Shown: in pieces, positions 21,659 through 31,595 of the stretch
Position numbering within the stretch: the stretch's first letter is position 1
How the letters are laid out: each line of letters opens with the position of its first letter
NCBI GenBank assembly: GCA_024220525.1
Contig: JAMYWO010000150.1
Span: forward strand, 40,043 to 78,639
DNA from: Cochliopodium minus
Lineage: Eukaryota > Discosea > Himatismenida > Cochliopodiidae
Direction: 5' to 3'
Length of the DNA: 38,597 nucleotides
The notes under the pieces: generated by a model
The model's database searches: none
Seen by the model: only the letters and a program-made list of their open reading frames with translations
Told to the model about the DNA's origin: nothing
Made by a program: the position numbers and the translations under genes

Positions 21659-22771
21659 ATGAAACAAGGAGATTGGAAATGTGGTTGTGGTTTTGTTAAT
21701 TTTGCGAATAGAACAACATGTAGAGATTGTAAAAAGGAAAAGAGTGGAGGAAGCAATAACAATAATAACAACAGCAATAATAGTAATAACAGCAAATTTA
21801 ATGATAAGAAACAAGGAGATTGGAAATGTGGTTGTGGTTTTATTAATTTTGCAAATAGAGATACATGCAGAGATTGTAGAAAAGAAAAGAGTGGAGGAAG
21901 CAATAACAGCAATAATAACAGCAAAAATAACAATAGTAGCAATACTGAAATGAAACAAGGAGATTGGAAATGTGGTTGTGGTTTTATTAATTTTGCAAAT
22001 AGAGATACATGCAGAGATTGCAGAAAGGAAAAGAGTGGAGGAAGCAACAACAGCAATAATAACAACAGCAATAACAATAGTGGCAATACTGAAATGAAAC
22101 AAGGAGATTGGAAATGTGGTTGTGGTTTTATTAATTTTGCAAGCAGAGATTCATGTAGAGATTGCAACAAAAATAAAAATTCGAGCAGCAGAAGCAACAA
22201 CAGCAATAATAACAATAACAGCAATTATAAGAAAGGAGATTGGAAATGCGGGTGTGGATTTATGAATTTTGCAAGCAGAACAAACTGCAAAGATTGCGAC
22301 AAGAATAGAAATTCAAATTACAAGCAAGGAGACTGGAAATGCGAGTGCGGCTTCATCAACTTTGCTAGCAGAACCAACTGCAAAGATTGCGACAAGGAGA
22401 AATCCTCCGGTAGCGGGATAATCAAGCCAGGAGACTGGAAATGCGAATGCGGCTTTGTCAATTTCGCCAGCAGAACATCCTGTAAGGATTGCAGCAAGGA
22501 TAGAGCCTCCTCCCCTTCAGATTCATCCAATTCATCCAACATGAAGAGAGGCGATTGGATCTGCAAATGTGGATACTTGAATTTCGCCAAGAGAAATACA
22601 TGCCATGAATGTGATAGCCCTATCAACAGGGAGAATCTCTCGAGGGAGGGCGATTGGATCTGCAGCGGTTGTGATTACAAGAATTTCGCCAAGAGATCCA
22701 CCTGTAATGAATGTGAGGCTCCTAGGGATACATCTTCCTCATCATCATCTAACAACAATAATAGTAATTGA
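21659..22771 (+). CDS. Nine-finger RanBP2-type zinc-finger protein
   Basis: Intronless 370-aa protein made of nine RanBP2-type fingers with Asn/Ser/Gly linkers. Each finger follows GDWKCGCGFxNFAxRxxCxxC: W-x-C-x-C-x3-N-x6-C-x2-C. The last finger (GDWICSGCDYKNFAKR) has the more usual C-x2-C first pair. The conserved W, N and R residues are those used by RNA-binding members of the family such as ZRANB2 to read single-stranded GGU; RNA binding is therefore likely, target unknown. Fingers 1-4 and their linkers are almost identical in DNA, which shows recent tandem growth, while fingers 5-9 have diverged. Base composition is clearly richer in G and C than the rest of the window. Long Leu- or Phe-rich frames on the other strand are shadows of the Asn codons. 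Confidence 0.93.
   Translation: MKQGDWKCGCGFVNFANRTTCRDCKKEKSGGSNNNNNNSNNSNNSKFNDKKQGDWKCGCGFINFANRDTCRDCRKEKSGGSNNSNNNSKNNNSSNTEMKQGDWKCGCGFINFANRDTCRDCRKEKSGGSNNSNNNNSNNNSGNTEMKQGDWKCGCGFINFASRDSCRDCNKNKNSSSRSNNSNNNNNSNYKKGDWKCGCGFMNFASRTNCKDCDKNRNSNYKQGDWKCECGFINFASRTNCKDCDKEKSSGSGIIKPGDWKCECGFVNFASRTSCKDCSKDRASSPSDSSNSSNMKRGDWICKCGYLNFAKRNTCHECDSPINRENLSREGDWICSGCDYKNFAKRSTCNECEAPRDTSSSSSSNNNNSN
21660..22175 (+). repeat. Coding tandem repeats, finger-plus-linker units
   Basis: Units of about 130-150 bases starting at about 21660, 21808, 21952 and 22096. Each has a finger core differing at only a few bases, followed by AAC/AAT/AGC-rich linker DNA. The array is the near-identical first part of the zinc-finger gene. 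Confidence 0.8.
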
Positions 22772-23001
22772 AAAAAAAAATCATTTCATTTTTTTTATTT
22801 TAAAAATAAAAAATTAAGAATCTTGATTAATTAAATAAATAAATTAAATTATTTTATATAAAAATGAATTTCATGTTCAATTTTTTGTTTGATTTTCATT
22901 GCAAAGAATTTCAAGTTATCAACTTTTTTTTGCTTAACAAACTAACATGTTTTTTTGAAAAATTCATTTCTCAAAGTTTTTCTAAATCATTTTTGTTTTA
23001 G

Positions 23002-23923
23002 ATTTTTCAGACTCCCCAAAACTGAAATACATTATTGTTTTGGACTTTGAAGCCACTTGCGACGAGCCAAGAAACGTTGATCCACAAGAAATCATAGAGT
23101 TTCCTTCTGTCATTGTTGACATTGAACAAAAGAAGGTGGTTGGTTCCGTCCAATGTAAATATTTTCTTTATTAATTTTAATTATTTTTATTGAATTTTAT
23201 TTTAATAATATTATTTAATTGAATTTTATTTAAATATTTTAATTTTTATCTTTATAAAATTATTTTAATCAATTTTTGTTTCCATTATTTTTTTTTTATT
23301 AACTTTTTTATTAAATGAGACTACGTCAAACCAAAATTCAATCCGAAGTTGACTGACTTTTGCACCAAGCTCACTGGAATCACACAAGACCAGGTCGATA
23401 AAGCTCCAGAGTTTACTCAAGTTTACTCAAGTCCGAACTATTTTTTTATCACATTTTATTTTTGTTTTATTTATTTATTTTTTTAGTTAATTTTTGAATT
23501 AATTTTTTAATTTATTTTTTTAAATTAATTTTTTTAAATCAATTTTTTTTAAAATCAATTTTTTTAAAAGCCTACAAAAACTGGTTGAAAGATAACAAAC
23601 TGTTTGTCGACGAAAATGACATTAAAGAGGTATTTTTGACATGTGGAGATTGGGACTTAAAAAAGTGTTTGCCTGTCGTAAAAATTTTTTTTTTTTAATT
23701 ATTTTCAACATTTATTTTATTTTAATGATTTTTTTAAATTATCTTTTATTTTTTATTTTTATTTTTAAAGCAACTTAAAGCAAGCGATTTGAATTGCGAA
23801 TCCTATTTCAAGAGATGGCTCAACGTAAAGACTCAATACAGTATTCATTACAATAGAAGAGCTCCTTCAGGGATGATGCGTAATATATTTTTCATTAAAG
23901 TTTTTTTTTTATTTTTTTATTTT

Positions 23924-23954
<31 letters not shown>

Positions 23955-24298
23955 TTTATTTTTCTATTTTAATTTATATTTTTATTTTTTTATTTTAATT
24001 ATTTTTTAACTAAATTAGAAATGCTCGTAAGAAAAACTTTTTTTTGAAAGTAGAAAAATTTAATTTTTAAAATATTTAAAAGGGAGCCCTAAATATCGAA
24101 CATGAAGGAAGACATCATAGTGGTAAAATAATTTTCTATTTTTTAATAAAATTTTATTTTATATTTATTTTGATTATTTTTTTTATTTTTTCAAATTTAA
24201 TCTAATAAGGTTTGGATGACTGCAAGAACATTGCCAACATTGTAATCAAAATGTTGGAAGATGGGTGGGTTCCAAAGATCAAAAAAACATTTTTTTAA
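23002..24298 (+). CDS. ERI1-like DEDDh 3'-5' exonuclease (5' exon not found)
   Basis: Exons 23002-23154, 23320-23430, 23571-23674, 23771-23879, 24019-24026, 24083-24122, 24210-24298, all phase-consistent, give 203 visible aa. Motifs of the ERI1/ERI3 group are complete: Exo I in YIIVLDFEATCDE, IIEFPSVIVD, a KLTGITQDQVD segment, Exo II in FLTCGDWDLKKCLP, and Exo III in EHEGRHHSGLDDCKNIANI. So the D-E-D-D-H residues are present. Relatives trim histone-mRNA ends, 5.8S rRNA or small RNAs. An 8-base exon (24019-24026) supplies QML, and two donors start GTC. The first exon here opens in mid-codon after an acceptor. A start exon between 22772 and 23001 is needed, but I cannot choose one; a weak ATG frame at 22864 reads to a stop before the acceptor. 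Confidence 0.88.
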
Positions 24299-24406
24299 AA
24301 GCAAAAGATTAAAAAAAATTTTTTTTTTAAACAAATTTATTTTTGATCATTTTAAATTTATTTTTTAATCATTTTAAATTTATTATTTATTGATTTTAAT
24401 TTTTTT

Positions 24407-25669
24407 TTAAAATAATTTGTTATTGCCATTTTTGAATTTTTCATTCAAAATGTTGATTTCCTTTTCAAGTTCTTCAAGTTTTTCTTGTGGGAGTTTATCT
24501 CCTCTTGAATCTCTCAAGTGATTGTACAAAAGATCCTTGGTGTCGAGTGTTTCCCTAAAGTAGTTTTCGTGGAAAAATTGGGCATCAACGGTATACTCTG
24601 TTTCACAAACAATGCTGCTTCCTACAACATACTTTGTTGTTCCATCAAACAAAGGTTCCAAAACTTTTCCGATTGAAATTCCATATCCTTTAACGAAAAA
24701 AAAAATTATTTTTTTTATTTTTTTCAATTTTTTATTTTTATTTTTTTTTTAAAGTTATTTAATTTATTTGAAGTTTTTATTTTTCAAAGTTATTATTTTT
24801 TAGTAGTTTTTATTTTTTACCAGGCCTTTTAATCAAAGTATTAAATTGAGCTAATTCTTCCACTGTTTTATTTGGTATTTGTGTTGTCATTCCAGAGACA
24901 AAAGTGGAAGGGTTCACTCCAAACACTTTGATATTGTGTGATTTCTCAAGAGAAGTTGAAATTTTGATGAAACCATCCAAAGCATACTTTGTCATTCTGT
25001 ATGTTTGAAATATTGGCTAAAGAAAAAATAAATTTTTTATTTTTAATTGATATTTTTTTATTTTACCATGTGGATGTTTTGTGTTCTTGACATCAAGGAT
25101 CCAATAGAAGAGTTAAAAACTACTACACCTCCGTTTTTTTTCAAGAAGGGAGTTGCTTGTTGTAAAGTAATAACAGCTCCAAAAAAGTTTGTTTCGAACA
25201 TGTTTTTGTAATCACTAATTGTGTCAGTCAACAAATCACTGAATCTATTTTCATTTCGAAAAATAAATAAAAAGATTAAAAATAAATACTTTTTTTTTAA
25301 AAAGTATTTTACTTTCCAGCAATACCAGCATTTGCGAATACGAAATCAATCGATCCAAAAATTTTCTCCCCTTCTTCCAAAGCTTTTCTTTGGTCTTCTT
25401 CTGAAGTTACATCTCCTTGAATAAACAAAGCTTTTCCGACTTTAAGTTCATTTATTTCTATATTCAAAAATTTGTTTTTTCAGAATTTAAGATATTCAAG
25501 TTTTTTTTTTACCTTTTTCCACTCTCAATCCATTTTCTTTATTTCTTCCAAAAATAATCACATTCAATCCAACTGATGCCAAATATTTAGAAGAACCTTC
25601 CCCAATTCCATTATTACCTCCAGTGATAAAAACTGTTTTGTTTTTTAATTTTTGATTAATGTTGCTCAT
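24407..25669 (-). CDS. Short-chain dehydrogenase/reductase
   Basis: NAD(P)-dependent oxidoreductase of the classical SDR fold. Exons 25669-25513, 25457-25313, 25244-25067, 25016-24821, 24687-24407 sum to 957 bases, 318 aa. Residues ~12-22 hold the nucleotide-binding TGGNNGIG, followed by FGRN, GDVTSEEDQ and FANAGIAG (NAG motif). The catalytic serine region is VVFNSSIGS and the YxxxK pair is YRMTKYALDGF. A PSTFVSGM stretch matches the usual PGxVxT segment. The last ~70 residues form a charged C-terminal extension (LPQEKLEELEKEINILNEKF) that looks like a coiled coil and goes beyond a standard 250-aa SDR. Substrate unknown. It lies tail to tail with the exonuclease. Confidence 0.93.
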
Positions 25670-25887
25670 TTTTTTTTGTTTTGATTATAGTTTGTTTTAA
25701 TTTGATTTTAGTTTTTTTTTTTTTTGTAAGTTTTGAATTTTAGTTTTTATATTTGATTAAAAACTATTTGAGCCCAATTGAGGAAGATAATCGCATCTTT
25801 TCATTCAGAGAAATTAATATAAAAAAATTTTTAAAATGAGGATGATAATATGTTTGCCCGCTAATAAAAAATTCCTCTTAACAAAAA

Positions 25888-28003
25888 TTATTTTTTATTT
25901 TTAACAATATTGTCAATTAATTGATTAATCTTTTGTAATGTGATAAGGGAAGTAGATTGGATAGGAATATGCTCAGAATAAATTGAACAGCTTAGATCTA
26001 TCTCGCTATCCCTATCGGGAAACTCCAAGTTGACACGTATCATAGTGACTTTGGAGTTCCTTTCTTTGTTTTCTTCTTCGAATCCGTTTTGGAATCGCTT
26101 GGAGATTTCTCTTGCAATTTTGACATTCAAATGTTCTGATTCAGCCCCTAAATAAAAAGATTAGATGTAGAAAGGAAATCTGAATATAAAAAAAATCAAA
26201 TAAAAAATGAATTTAAGAATTATTATTTATTATTTAATTAAAAGAATAATATTAAATAATTTGAATAAAGTTTATTTCTAAACTCTTTTTTTTTTTTTTT
26301 TAAATTTACTTATTGCAGGAACATTTTTTCCAGATCCAATTTCGAGAATAACCACTTTTGTGGGAGTCTTCTCTTCTTGGATGAACTTGAGCAGAGCTTT
26401 CTCCCATTTCATGTACATCAATTGTGGCTCTAAAAAAATTATCAACAAAAGATAATAAACAAAAAAAAAGAAAAGATTTGTTTTAAATTAATACCTCTTT
26501 TAAATCTCCAACCAAAGTCATTAAACATGAAGACACAAGGTCTCATGGGTCTACAAAAAAATTTTTTTTTTTCTTAGAACTTTTTTATTTTCTATTTATT
26601 ATTATCGTTATTTTTGTTATTTTTATTTTCTATTTCTATTTTATTATTTTTTTTTCTATTTTAAAACTTTATAACTTTTTTTTTTCTATTTATTCTTATC
26701 GTTATTTTTTTTATTTTATTTTTACTTATTTATTTTTTTATATTTTTATTTTTATTTTTGTTTTAAAATTTACCCTTTGCAATGCACGCAGAGAGGAAAG
26801 TTGTTAAAAAAACCTTTGTTCTCCGAATTGACATCCAATTTTTTGACAAGTTCTTCATTCTCCTCTTCTCCCAAATCATTCTTGGCCATCATAGTTTCCT
26901 TGTCAATATTGAATTTAAAATTGGGAGGAGCTTTGCGAATGATGTCTCTTTCTTTGATGATTCCTTTTTATAAAGATTGTTTGTTATTTTTGTTTTTTAT
27001 TTTTTTTTTTAAATTATTTTCAATTAATTTTATTTTTTTATTTTTTATTTTTATTTCATTTTTTTTTATTTTTTAATTACCTATTTGCAATTTTTCTTTC
27101 TGGCATTCTCTATAGCAGAACCAATTTTCTACATTGCCATGTTTCTCATAGAGATCAACATCTTCTTCGGCGAGATCTCTCTGATGATGAGAATCGACAT
27201 TACTAAAAAAATAAAATTTAAAAAATCAAAAATAAAAATAAAATTAAAATAAAAAAAAATGAAATAAAATCAGGCCTGAATAAAATGCAAAAATATTAGA
27301 ATGAAATTAAATTTAAAGATAGAAAAATATAAAAATTAAAAAACAAAATGTTTTCTTCTTTTTTTGCCTTGTTATTGAGAAGAAGGTTGAAGGTCGTTTT
27401 ATTATATTTTCGTTCAAAATTTTCTTAAGAAGTTCATCAAAACGGGAAGCTTTCTCGTTCCCACTTTCCAAACTGAAAAAATTGGTTTTCCAATCTTTTA
27501 AGATTTTATATCCATCATGACACTTTGTGTTTCTGTAATCATCAAAACAAGATCCCCAAAAACCATAAAAAAGTTCTAGTAGTTTTATTAAATAAAAATT
27601 TTTATTTGATTATTTTTTTACCTTTGTTTTTTTCTAATAAAAGCGGGTAGCACAAATCAATGTATTTCAATCCTTTTTCTTTGTAAATTGGGTAATCTGC
27701 CACTTGGTTATATGTTTCTATTTGCAAAATCAAAAAAAAAAAATTCAAATAAAATTATATTTTCATCCCGTAATTGTTTGAGATTACTTAATCCTGAATC
27801 TATTTTCCAATTTGATTTTGAAATTAGTAAATAAATTTGGCATTTTTTATTTTACCTGCACTGAATCCAGCTAATTTTTTTTTTTTATGAATTTCTTCAA
27901 ATTATCTTGATTTAGACTTACCTCCTGTGTACAATATGAGAAAATCTGCATTTGCTATATCATTTGCAGCTTTTACTAAATTTTTTTCCTCATTTATTTC
28001 CAT
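25888..28003 (-). CDS. Sir2-family NAD-dependent deacylase (10 exons)
   Basis: Exons 28003-27922, 27870-27856, 27799-27788, 27717-27622, 27575-27368, 27202-27081, 26963-26774, 26550-26495, 26429-26310, 26147-25888 sum to 1161 bases, 386 aa. The NAD loop YTGAGFSADSGL is built from exon 1 plus two tiny exons of 15 and 12 bases. Then come YNQVADYP and FYGFWGSC, the NAD-binding SITSNVDSHH, and the catalytic histidine in YEKHGNVENW. Zinc cysteines lie in CYREC and CVHC, followed by MRPCVFMFNDFGW, the counterpart of RPxxVxFGE. The C-terminal part has a further EIGSGKN and EHIPIQS. It belongs to the atypical sirtuins with a large zinc-insert; substrate unknown. One intron (from 27367) starts with GC. 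A longer N-terminus (from 28099) is also open but rests on a lysine run. Confidence 0.88.
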
Positions 28004-28514
28004 TTTTTTTTTTTTTTTTTTAAATGCAAAGTTTTTTTTGAGTTGTTCTTTAATTTGAGAAGGAAATGGATTTGCTTTTCTTGGAAATGAAATTATCATA
28101 ATTTCAATTTAAAGAAAAGTTTCATTTTAAATTTTTCACCGAAATATATTAGCTCAAAAGATTTTCCTTATCATATTCATTAGTTGGATTGAAACTATTT
28201 GGATTTAAAGTTATGGATTGAAAATATGTTAGACTACTTTTTCAAAAATTTAATTTATTAGTTTTCGATAATTCGAAAAAATCAAAATTTACTTTCCGCC
28301 TAAATAAAAGTGAAGAGAAAAAATCTTTCAAAAATTAAAATTGGACATCGTTTTTGAGTTATCTTGGTAAAATAGATTATTCACAAATGCAAAAAAAATA
28401 GGAAAATTATCTCTGAAAACAAAAATTAAATTCACTGATAAAAGTTAAAATTTTTTAATTAAGAAAGGAATAAAAAAAATAATTTATAATTATAAAAAAA
28501 AAAAATAGATCAAA
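28004..28514. promoter_or_regulatory. Divergent region between sirtuin and Sel1 gene
   Basis: 511 AT-rich bases between two divergent starts. I see no repeat, RNA gene or motif I can name. Confidence 0.35.
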
Positions 28515-29514
28515 ATGGATATTAGCTCTCTGATGAATCCATTTAATGAGGAGGACCATAATAACAAGAAAAGAGGAATAAATAGCAATGAAATTAAAAT
28601 GGAGGTCAAAAACAAAATATATTTTTCGAATTTTATTCGAATAATGTCAATTAACTCTTTTTAATAATCCTATTGTTATCAACATATAAATATTAGGAGA
28701 AGGGAAATGGAAATACCAAAAAAGTTAAATTAGAAGATAATGATAGTAATTGTAAAAATATAGGAGAAGACAAAATAATAAATAACGATTCATTGATACT
28801 GATCAATAATGAGACGTGCAAAAAGCACGGAATTAGGGAAATAAAAGATTTAGAGATTAATGTAAAAAATAATTAATCAATATTAATTTTTATTTGAAAG
28901 AGAAATTTCTTAAACCAAGGAGAATTAATATTATAAATTATAAATTATAAATTATTTAAAAAAAAAAACTTTTTAATTGTTTTTTTATTTGGAATATTTA
29001 AAAGGGATTTATAGAGATTGTGGATAAAGAAAATAAAAAGATCAAATGCATAAATAGAACATCTTTTTTGACAAAAAGTATAGAAGGGATGGAAGGTAGG
29101 TTGAAAAATCTGAAAAAAAGCGATGAAGGAATCTATATCTTCAAAAAATCAAAGAAAAATAATTACACATGCACTTGCTATGAATTTCTAAAGAAAAGAA
29201 AAATAGCCAAAAGTGGGAAAATATGCTTCATAGGTGAAGATACATTTTATTCTTTTTTTAAATCTTCAGATAAAGAGATGATACATGCTTTGGCTTCCTA
29301 TTTTGAGATAGGGACTTCAAAAGTTCAAAAAGATTTCAGCATGGCATTTCGATTGTATCAAATCGCTTCTGAATTTGGCAATCCGAGGTCATGTTATGAA
29401 TTGGGGTTGATTTATGAAGAAGGGAGAAATAATATAGATAAAAATCTTCTTTTATCTAAAGAATATTTCAAAAAATCTGCCAACATTTCTCTAAATCAAA
29501 GAGAAAATAATTAA
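28515..29514 (+). CDS. Sel1-repeat protein
   Basis: Exons 28515-28604, 28697-28861, 29005-29514 total 765 bases, 254 aa. The first ~90 residues are polar (Asn, Lys, Glu) and look disordered. The C-terminal third carries two Sel1-like helical repeats: ALASYFEIG...DFSMAFRLYQIASEFGNP and SCYELGLIYEEGRNN...LSKEYFKKSA, with the AxxYxxG and A-F-xx-Y-xxAA spacing of the family. Sel1 repeats bind other proteins and are used as scaffolds. The middle, with YTCTCYEFLKKRK, is not recognised. The first intron starts GTCAAA, a rarer donor. Confidence 0.8.
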
Positions 29515-29626
29515 TTATTAAAAGCTTGTATTTTAGATCTTGTCAACCAGCCATTTCTTCTTCTCAAAAATCCATTCTTCTCAAAAAAAAATAAAAAAAA
29601 ATCAAAAAAAAAATATTAAAATTTAT

Positions 29627-29697
29627 GTTCGCAACCGGATTTGAACCAGTGACCGGACGATCTGCAGTCATCCGCTCTGCCGCTGAGCTATACGAAC
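29627..29697 (-). tRNA. trnC-GCA: tRNA-Cys (GCA)
   Basis: 71-base cloverleaf without intron. The 7-bp acceptor stem (GTTCGTA with TGCGAAC, one G-T), a D stem GCTC/GAGC, and the anticodon stem GATGA/TCGTC around loop CTGCAGA give anticodon GCA. The T arm is ACTGG TTCAAAT CCGGT. The B box GGTTCAAATCC is intact, and a T-run follows on the transcribed strand as a polymerase III stop. CCA is not encoded. Confidence 0.97.
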
Positions 29698-29932
29698 TTT
29701 TTTTTTGGAATATTAGTAAAAATTTAATTATATAACCATTATTTCAATAAAATTTTTATTTTTTTTTAAAAGAATTTAATTATGATATGTTGAAGAGGTT
29801 TTGGTAATTTGAAAAGAGAAAAGTTTTTGTGATAATTTAAAGACAACAAAAAGATAAAAACTTTCTTTTTAAAGTCTGTATGAAAAAATTTGTTATTAAT
29901 TGTTGACCATTCCTAACATAAAAAACAAAAAT

Positions 29933-31475
29933 TTATTTAAGAAAAATACTTTTAAAAGTAGATCTTGATTTTACAAATAAACTGTGATTTTGGATTAACT
30001 TCAAATCTTTAAACTCTAATTCTCTAGGACAGAATACGTTTTCTATATCTCCAACACCAAGTTGTCCAAAATAACCTCTGCCACATACAAAGTTTTTGTA
30101 TTTATTACAAAATATTGAATGATTTAAACCATTTGTAATATAAGATACATCTGATAATCCATTAGTGGTAAAAAGAGTAAGATATGCTTCATTCATTATT
30201 CCTAGTTGTCCTCTTATATTCGTTCCGCATCCAAAAACTTTTCCTTCTTCTTTAAAAAAATTTTGTGTAAAAAAAAAAAATTTTAATAAAAATAATTTTT
30301 AGATTTGTTTTTGACTTGTCAAAATCAGACTGTGGTCTCCGCAGTGGACTGAAGAAATGTTGGGAAAAGAATTGTTCGAACACAATTCAAATCTATTCAC
30401 TTTATCTCCCAACCCTAATTGTCCACTACTATTTTTACCAAAACTTTTCAATACAGTGTTTCCTTTCTCATCACCTTTAATAAATTTTTTTTTTTTTTTT
30501 TTTTTACACATCAAAAAATTGGTTTACTTGTTAAAATGAAGGAGTGCATCCATCCACAACATATTGAGATGATATTTTTGTCTGTTACAAGTAATTTTGG
30601 TTCGCTAGTCATGCTTAATAATTTGTTAAATCCACATTGACCTAATGTATTATTTCCCATCGACCACACTTCTCCACTCTCTTTCGAAAAAAAAATTTAA
30701 AAAATAAAAAATTAATTATTCAATCAAAAAAATTAATAAAAAATCAAAAAAATTTTCAATACTTTTAAGGAATAAGCAATGTTCCCTTCCACAAGAAATA
30801 TTAACAACATTTTCTATTTTTATTTCTTCATAGCAGTAATTTGAACTTTGAAAATTCCCACACATTATAACTTTACCGTCACCTTTTTCGAAAAATAAAA
30901 TAAAAAATCAAAAAAATCAAATAAATAAAATAAAAAAATAAATTACTTTTTAGGAATAAAGAAAAGTCAATGGATGCAGATATTTGAAATACGTTTGAAC
31001 CAATATATTTGAATTTATTTAAATTTTGAAAGGTATTATTTCCTAATTGCCCTTTTTCATTGAATCCTAATGGAAGAAAATTTTTTATAAAGTTTGTTTA
31101 GGAAGATTTCTTTTTTTACCACAACCATAGCAATCCCCATTTTCTTTTTAATTTAATTTTCAAAAAAAAAAAAAATATAAAAATATATATATTGAAATTA
31201 TCTTCTATTACTTTCCAAATAAAAAGAATGCAGATTTCCCAAAACAAATGATTTGATGTTTGGATTGTTCATTACAAAAGTGGGAACTTTTATTGCTTTT
31301 AGATTATTCCCTATTCCACACTGTCCGTAATAATTGGACCCAAATGAATAAACATCACCCTTTTCTTCAAATATTGGTAAACAATTTAAATATAGTGTAA
31401 ATATTTTTGTAAATAATATTTACCATTCATAAAAATATTATGTGATGAAAAACATGAACTTGAATTTGGATTCAT
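29933..31475 (-). CDS. RCC1-repeat beta-propeller protein
   Basis: Exons 31475-31424, 31364-31212, 31143-31120, 31066-30947, 30882-30763, 30680-30528, 30474-30316, 30249-29933 sum to 1098 bases, 365 aa, the size of a single seven-bladed propeller. RCC1 repeats are plain in every large exon: GDVYSFGSNYYGQCGIG, NGDCYGCGFNEKGQLG, SGEVWSMGNNTLGQCG, SFGKNSSGQLGLGD, KVFGCGTNIRGQLG, FVCGRGYFGQLGVGD, each followed by a G-D-H-S or G-x-x-H strand (VHCGDHSLIL, CGWMHSFIL). Several exons cover one blade each, with phase-1 borders. Such proteins act as guanine-exchange factors or scaffolds; nothing here shows which. No nuclear signal, FYVE or kinase part is attached. Confidence 0.92.
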
Positions 31476-31595
31476 CCTATAAATAATTCTCAAGATTTAT
31501 ATTGATGAATAATCAACAAATTTTTTTTTAATTAATTTATATATTTTAATAATCTCTTAAAAAAGTATTTTAAATGGTTCAATCTTTGGAGAGTT

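Noticed and set aside
21596-22224. Two long minus-strand frames rich in Leu/Ile opposite the zinc-finger gene
   Set aside because: They are the complement of AAC/AAT/AGC linker codons and repeat with the finger units; the plus strand has the recognisable domains.
22864-23001. ATG frame before the ERI1-like exonuclease as its first exon
   Set aside because: The frame runs into a stop at the acceptor and its Phe-rich product has no similarity to the ERI1 N-terminus; no good donor was found inside it.
28001-28099. Sirtuin start at 28099 (MIISFPRKANPFPS...)
   Set aside because: It depends on an exact count in a long T/A homopolymer; the ATG at 28003 lies closer to the conserved domain and needs no such count. 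Not excluded.
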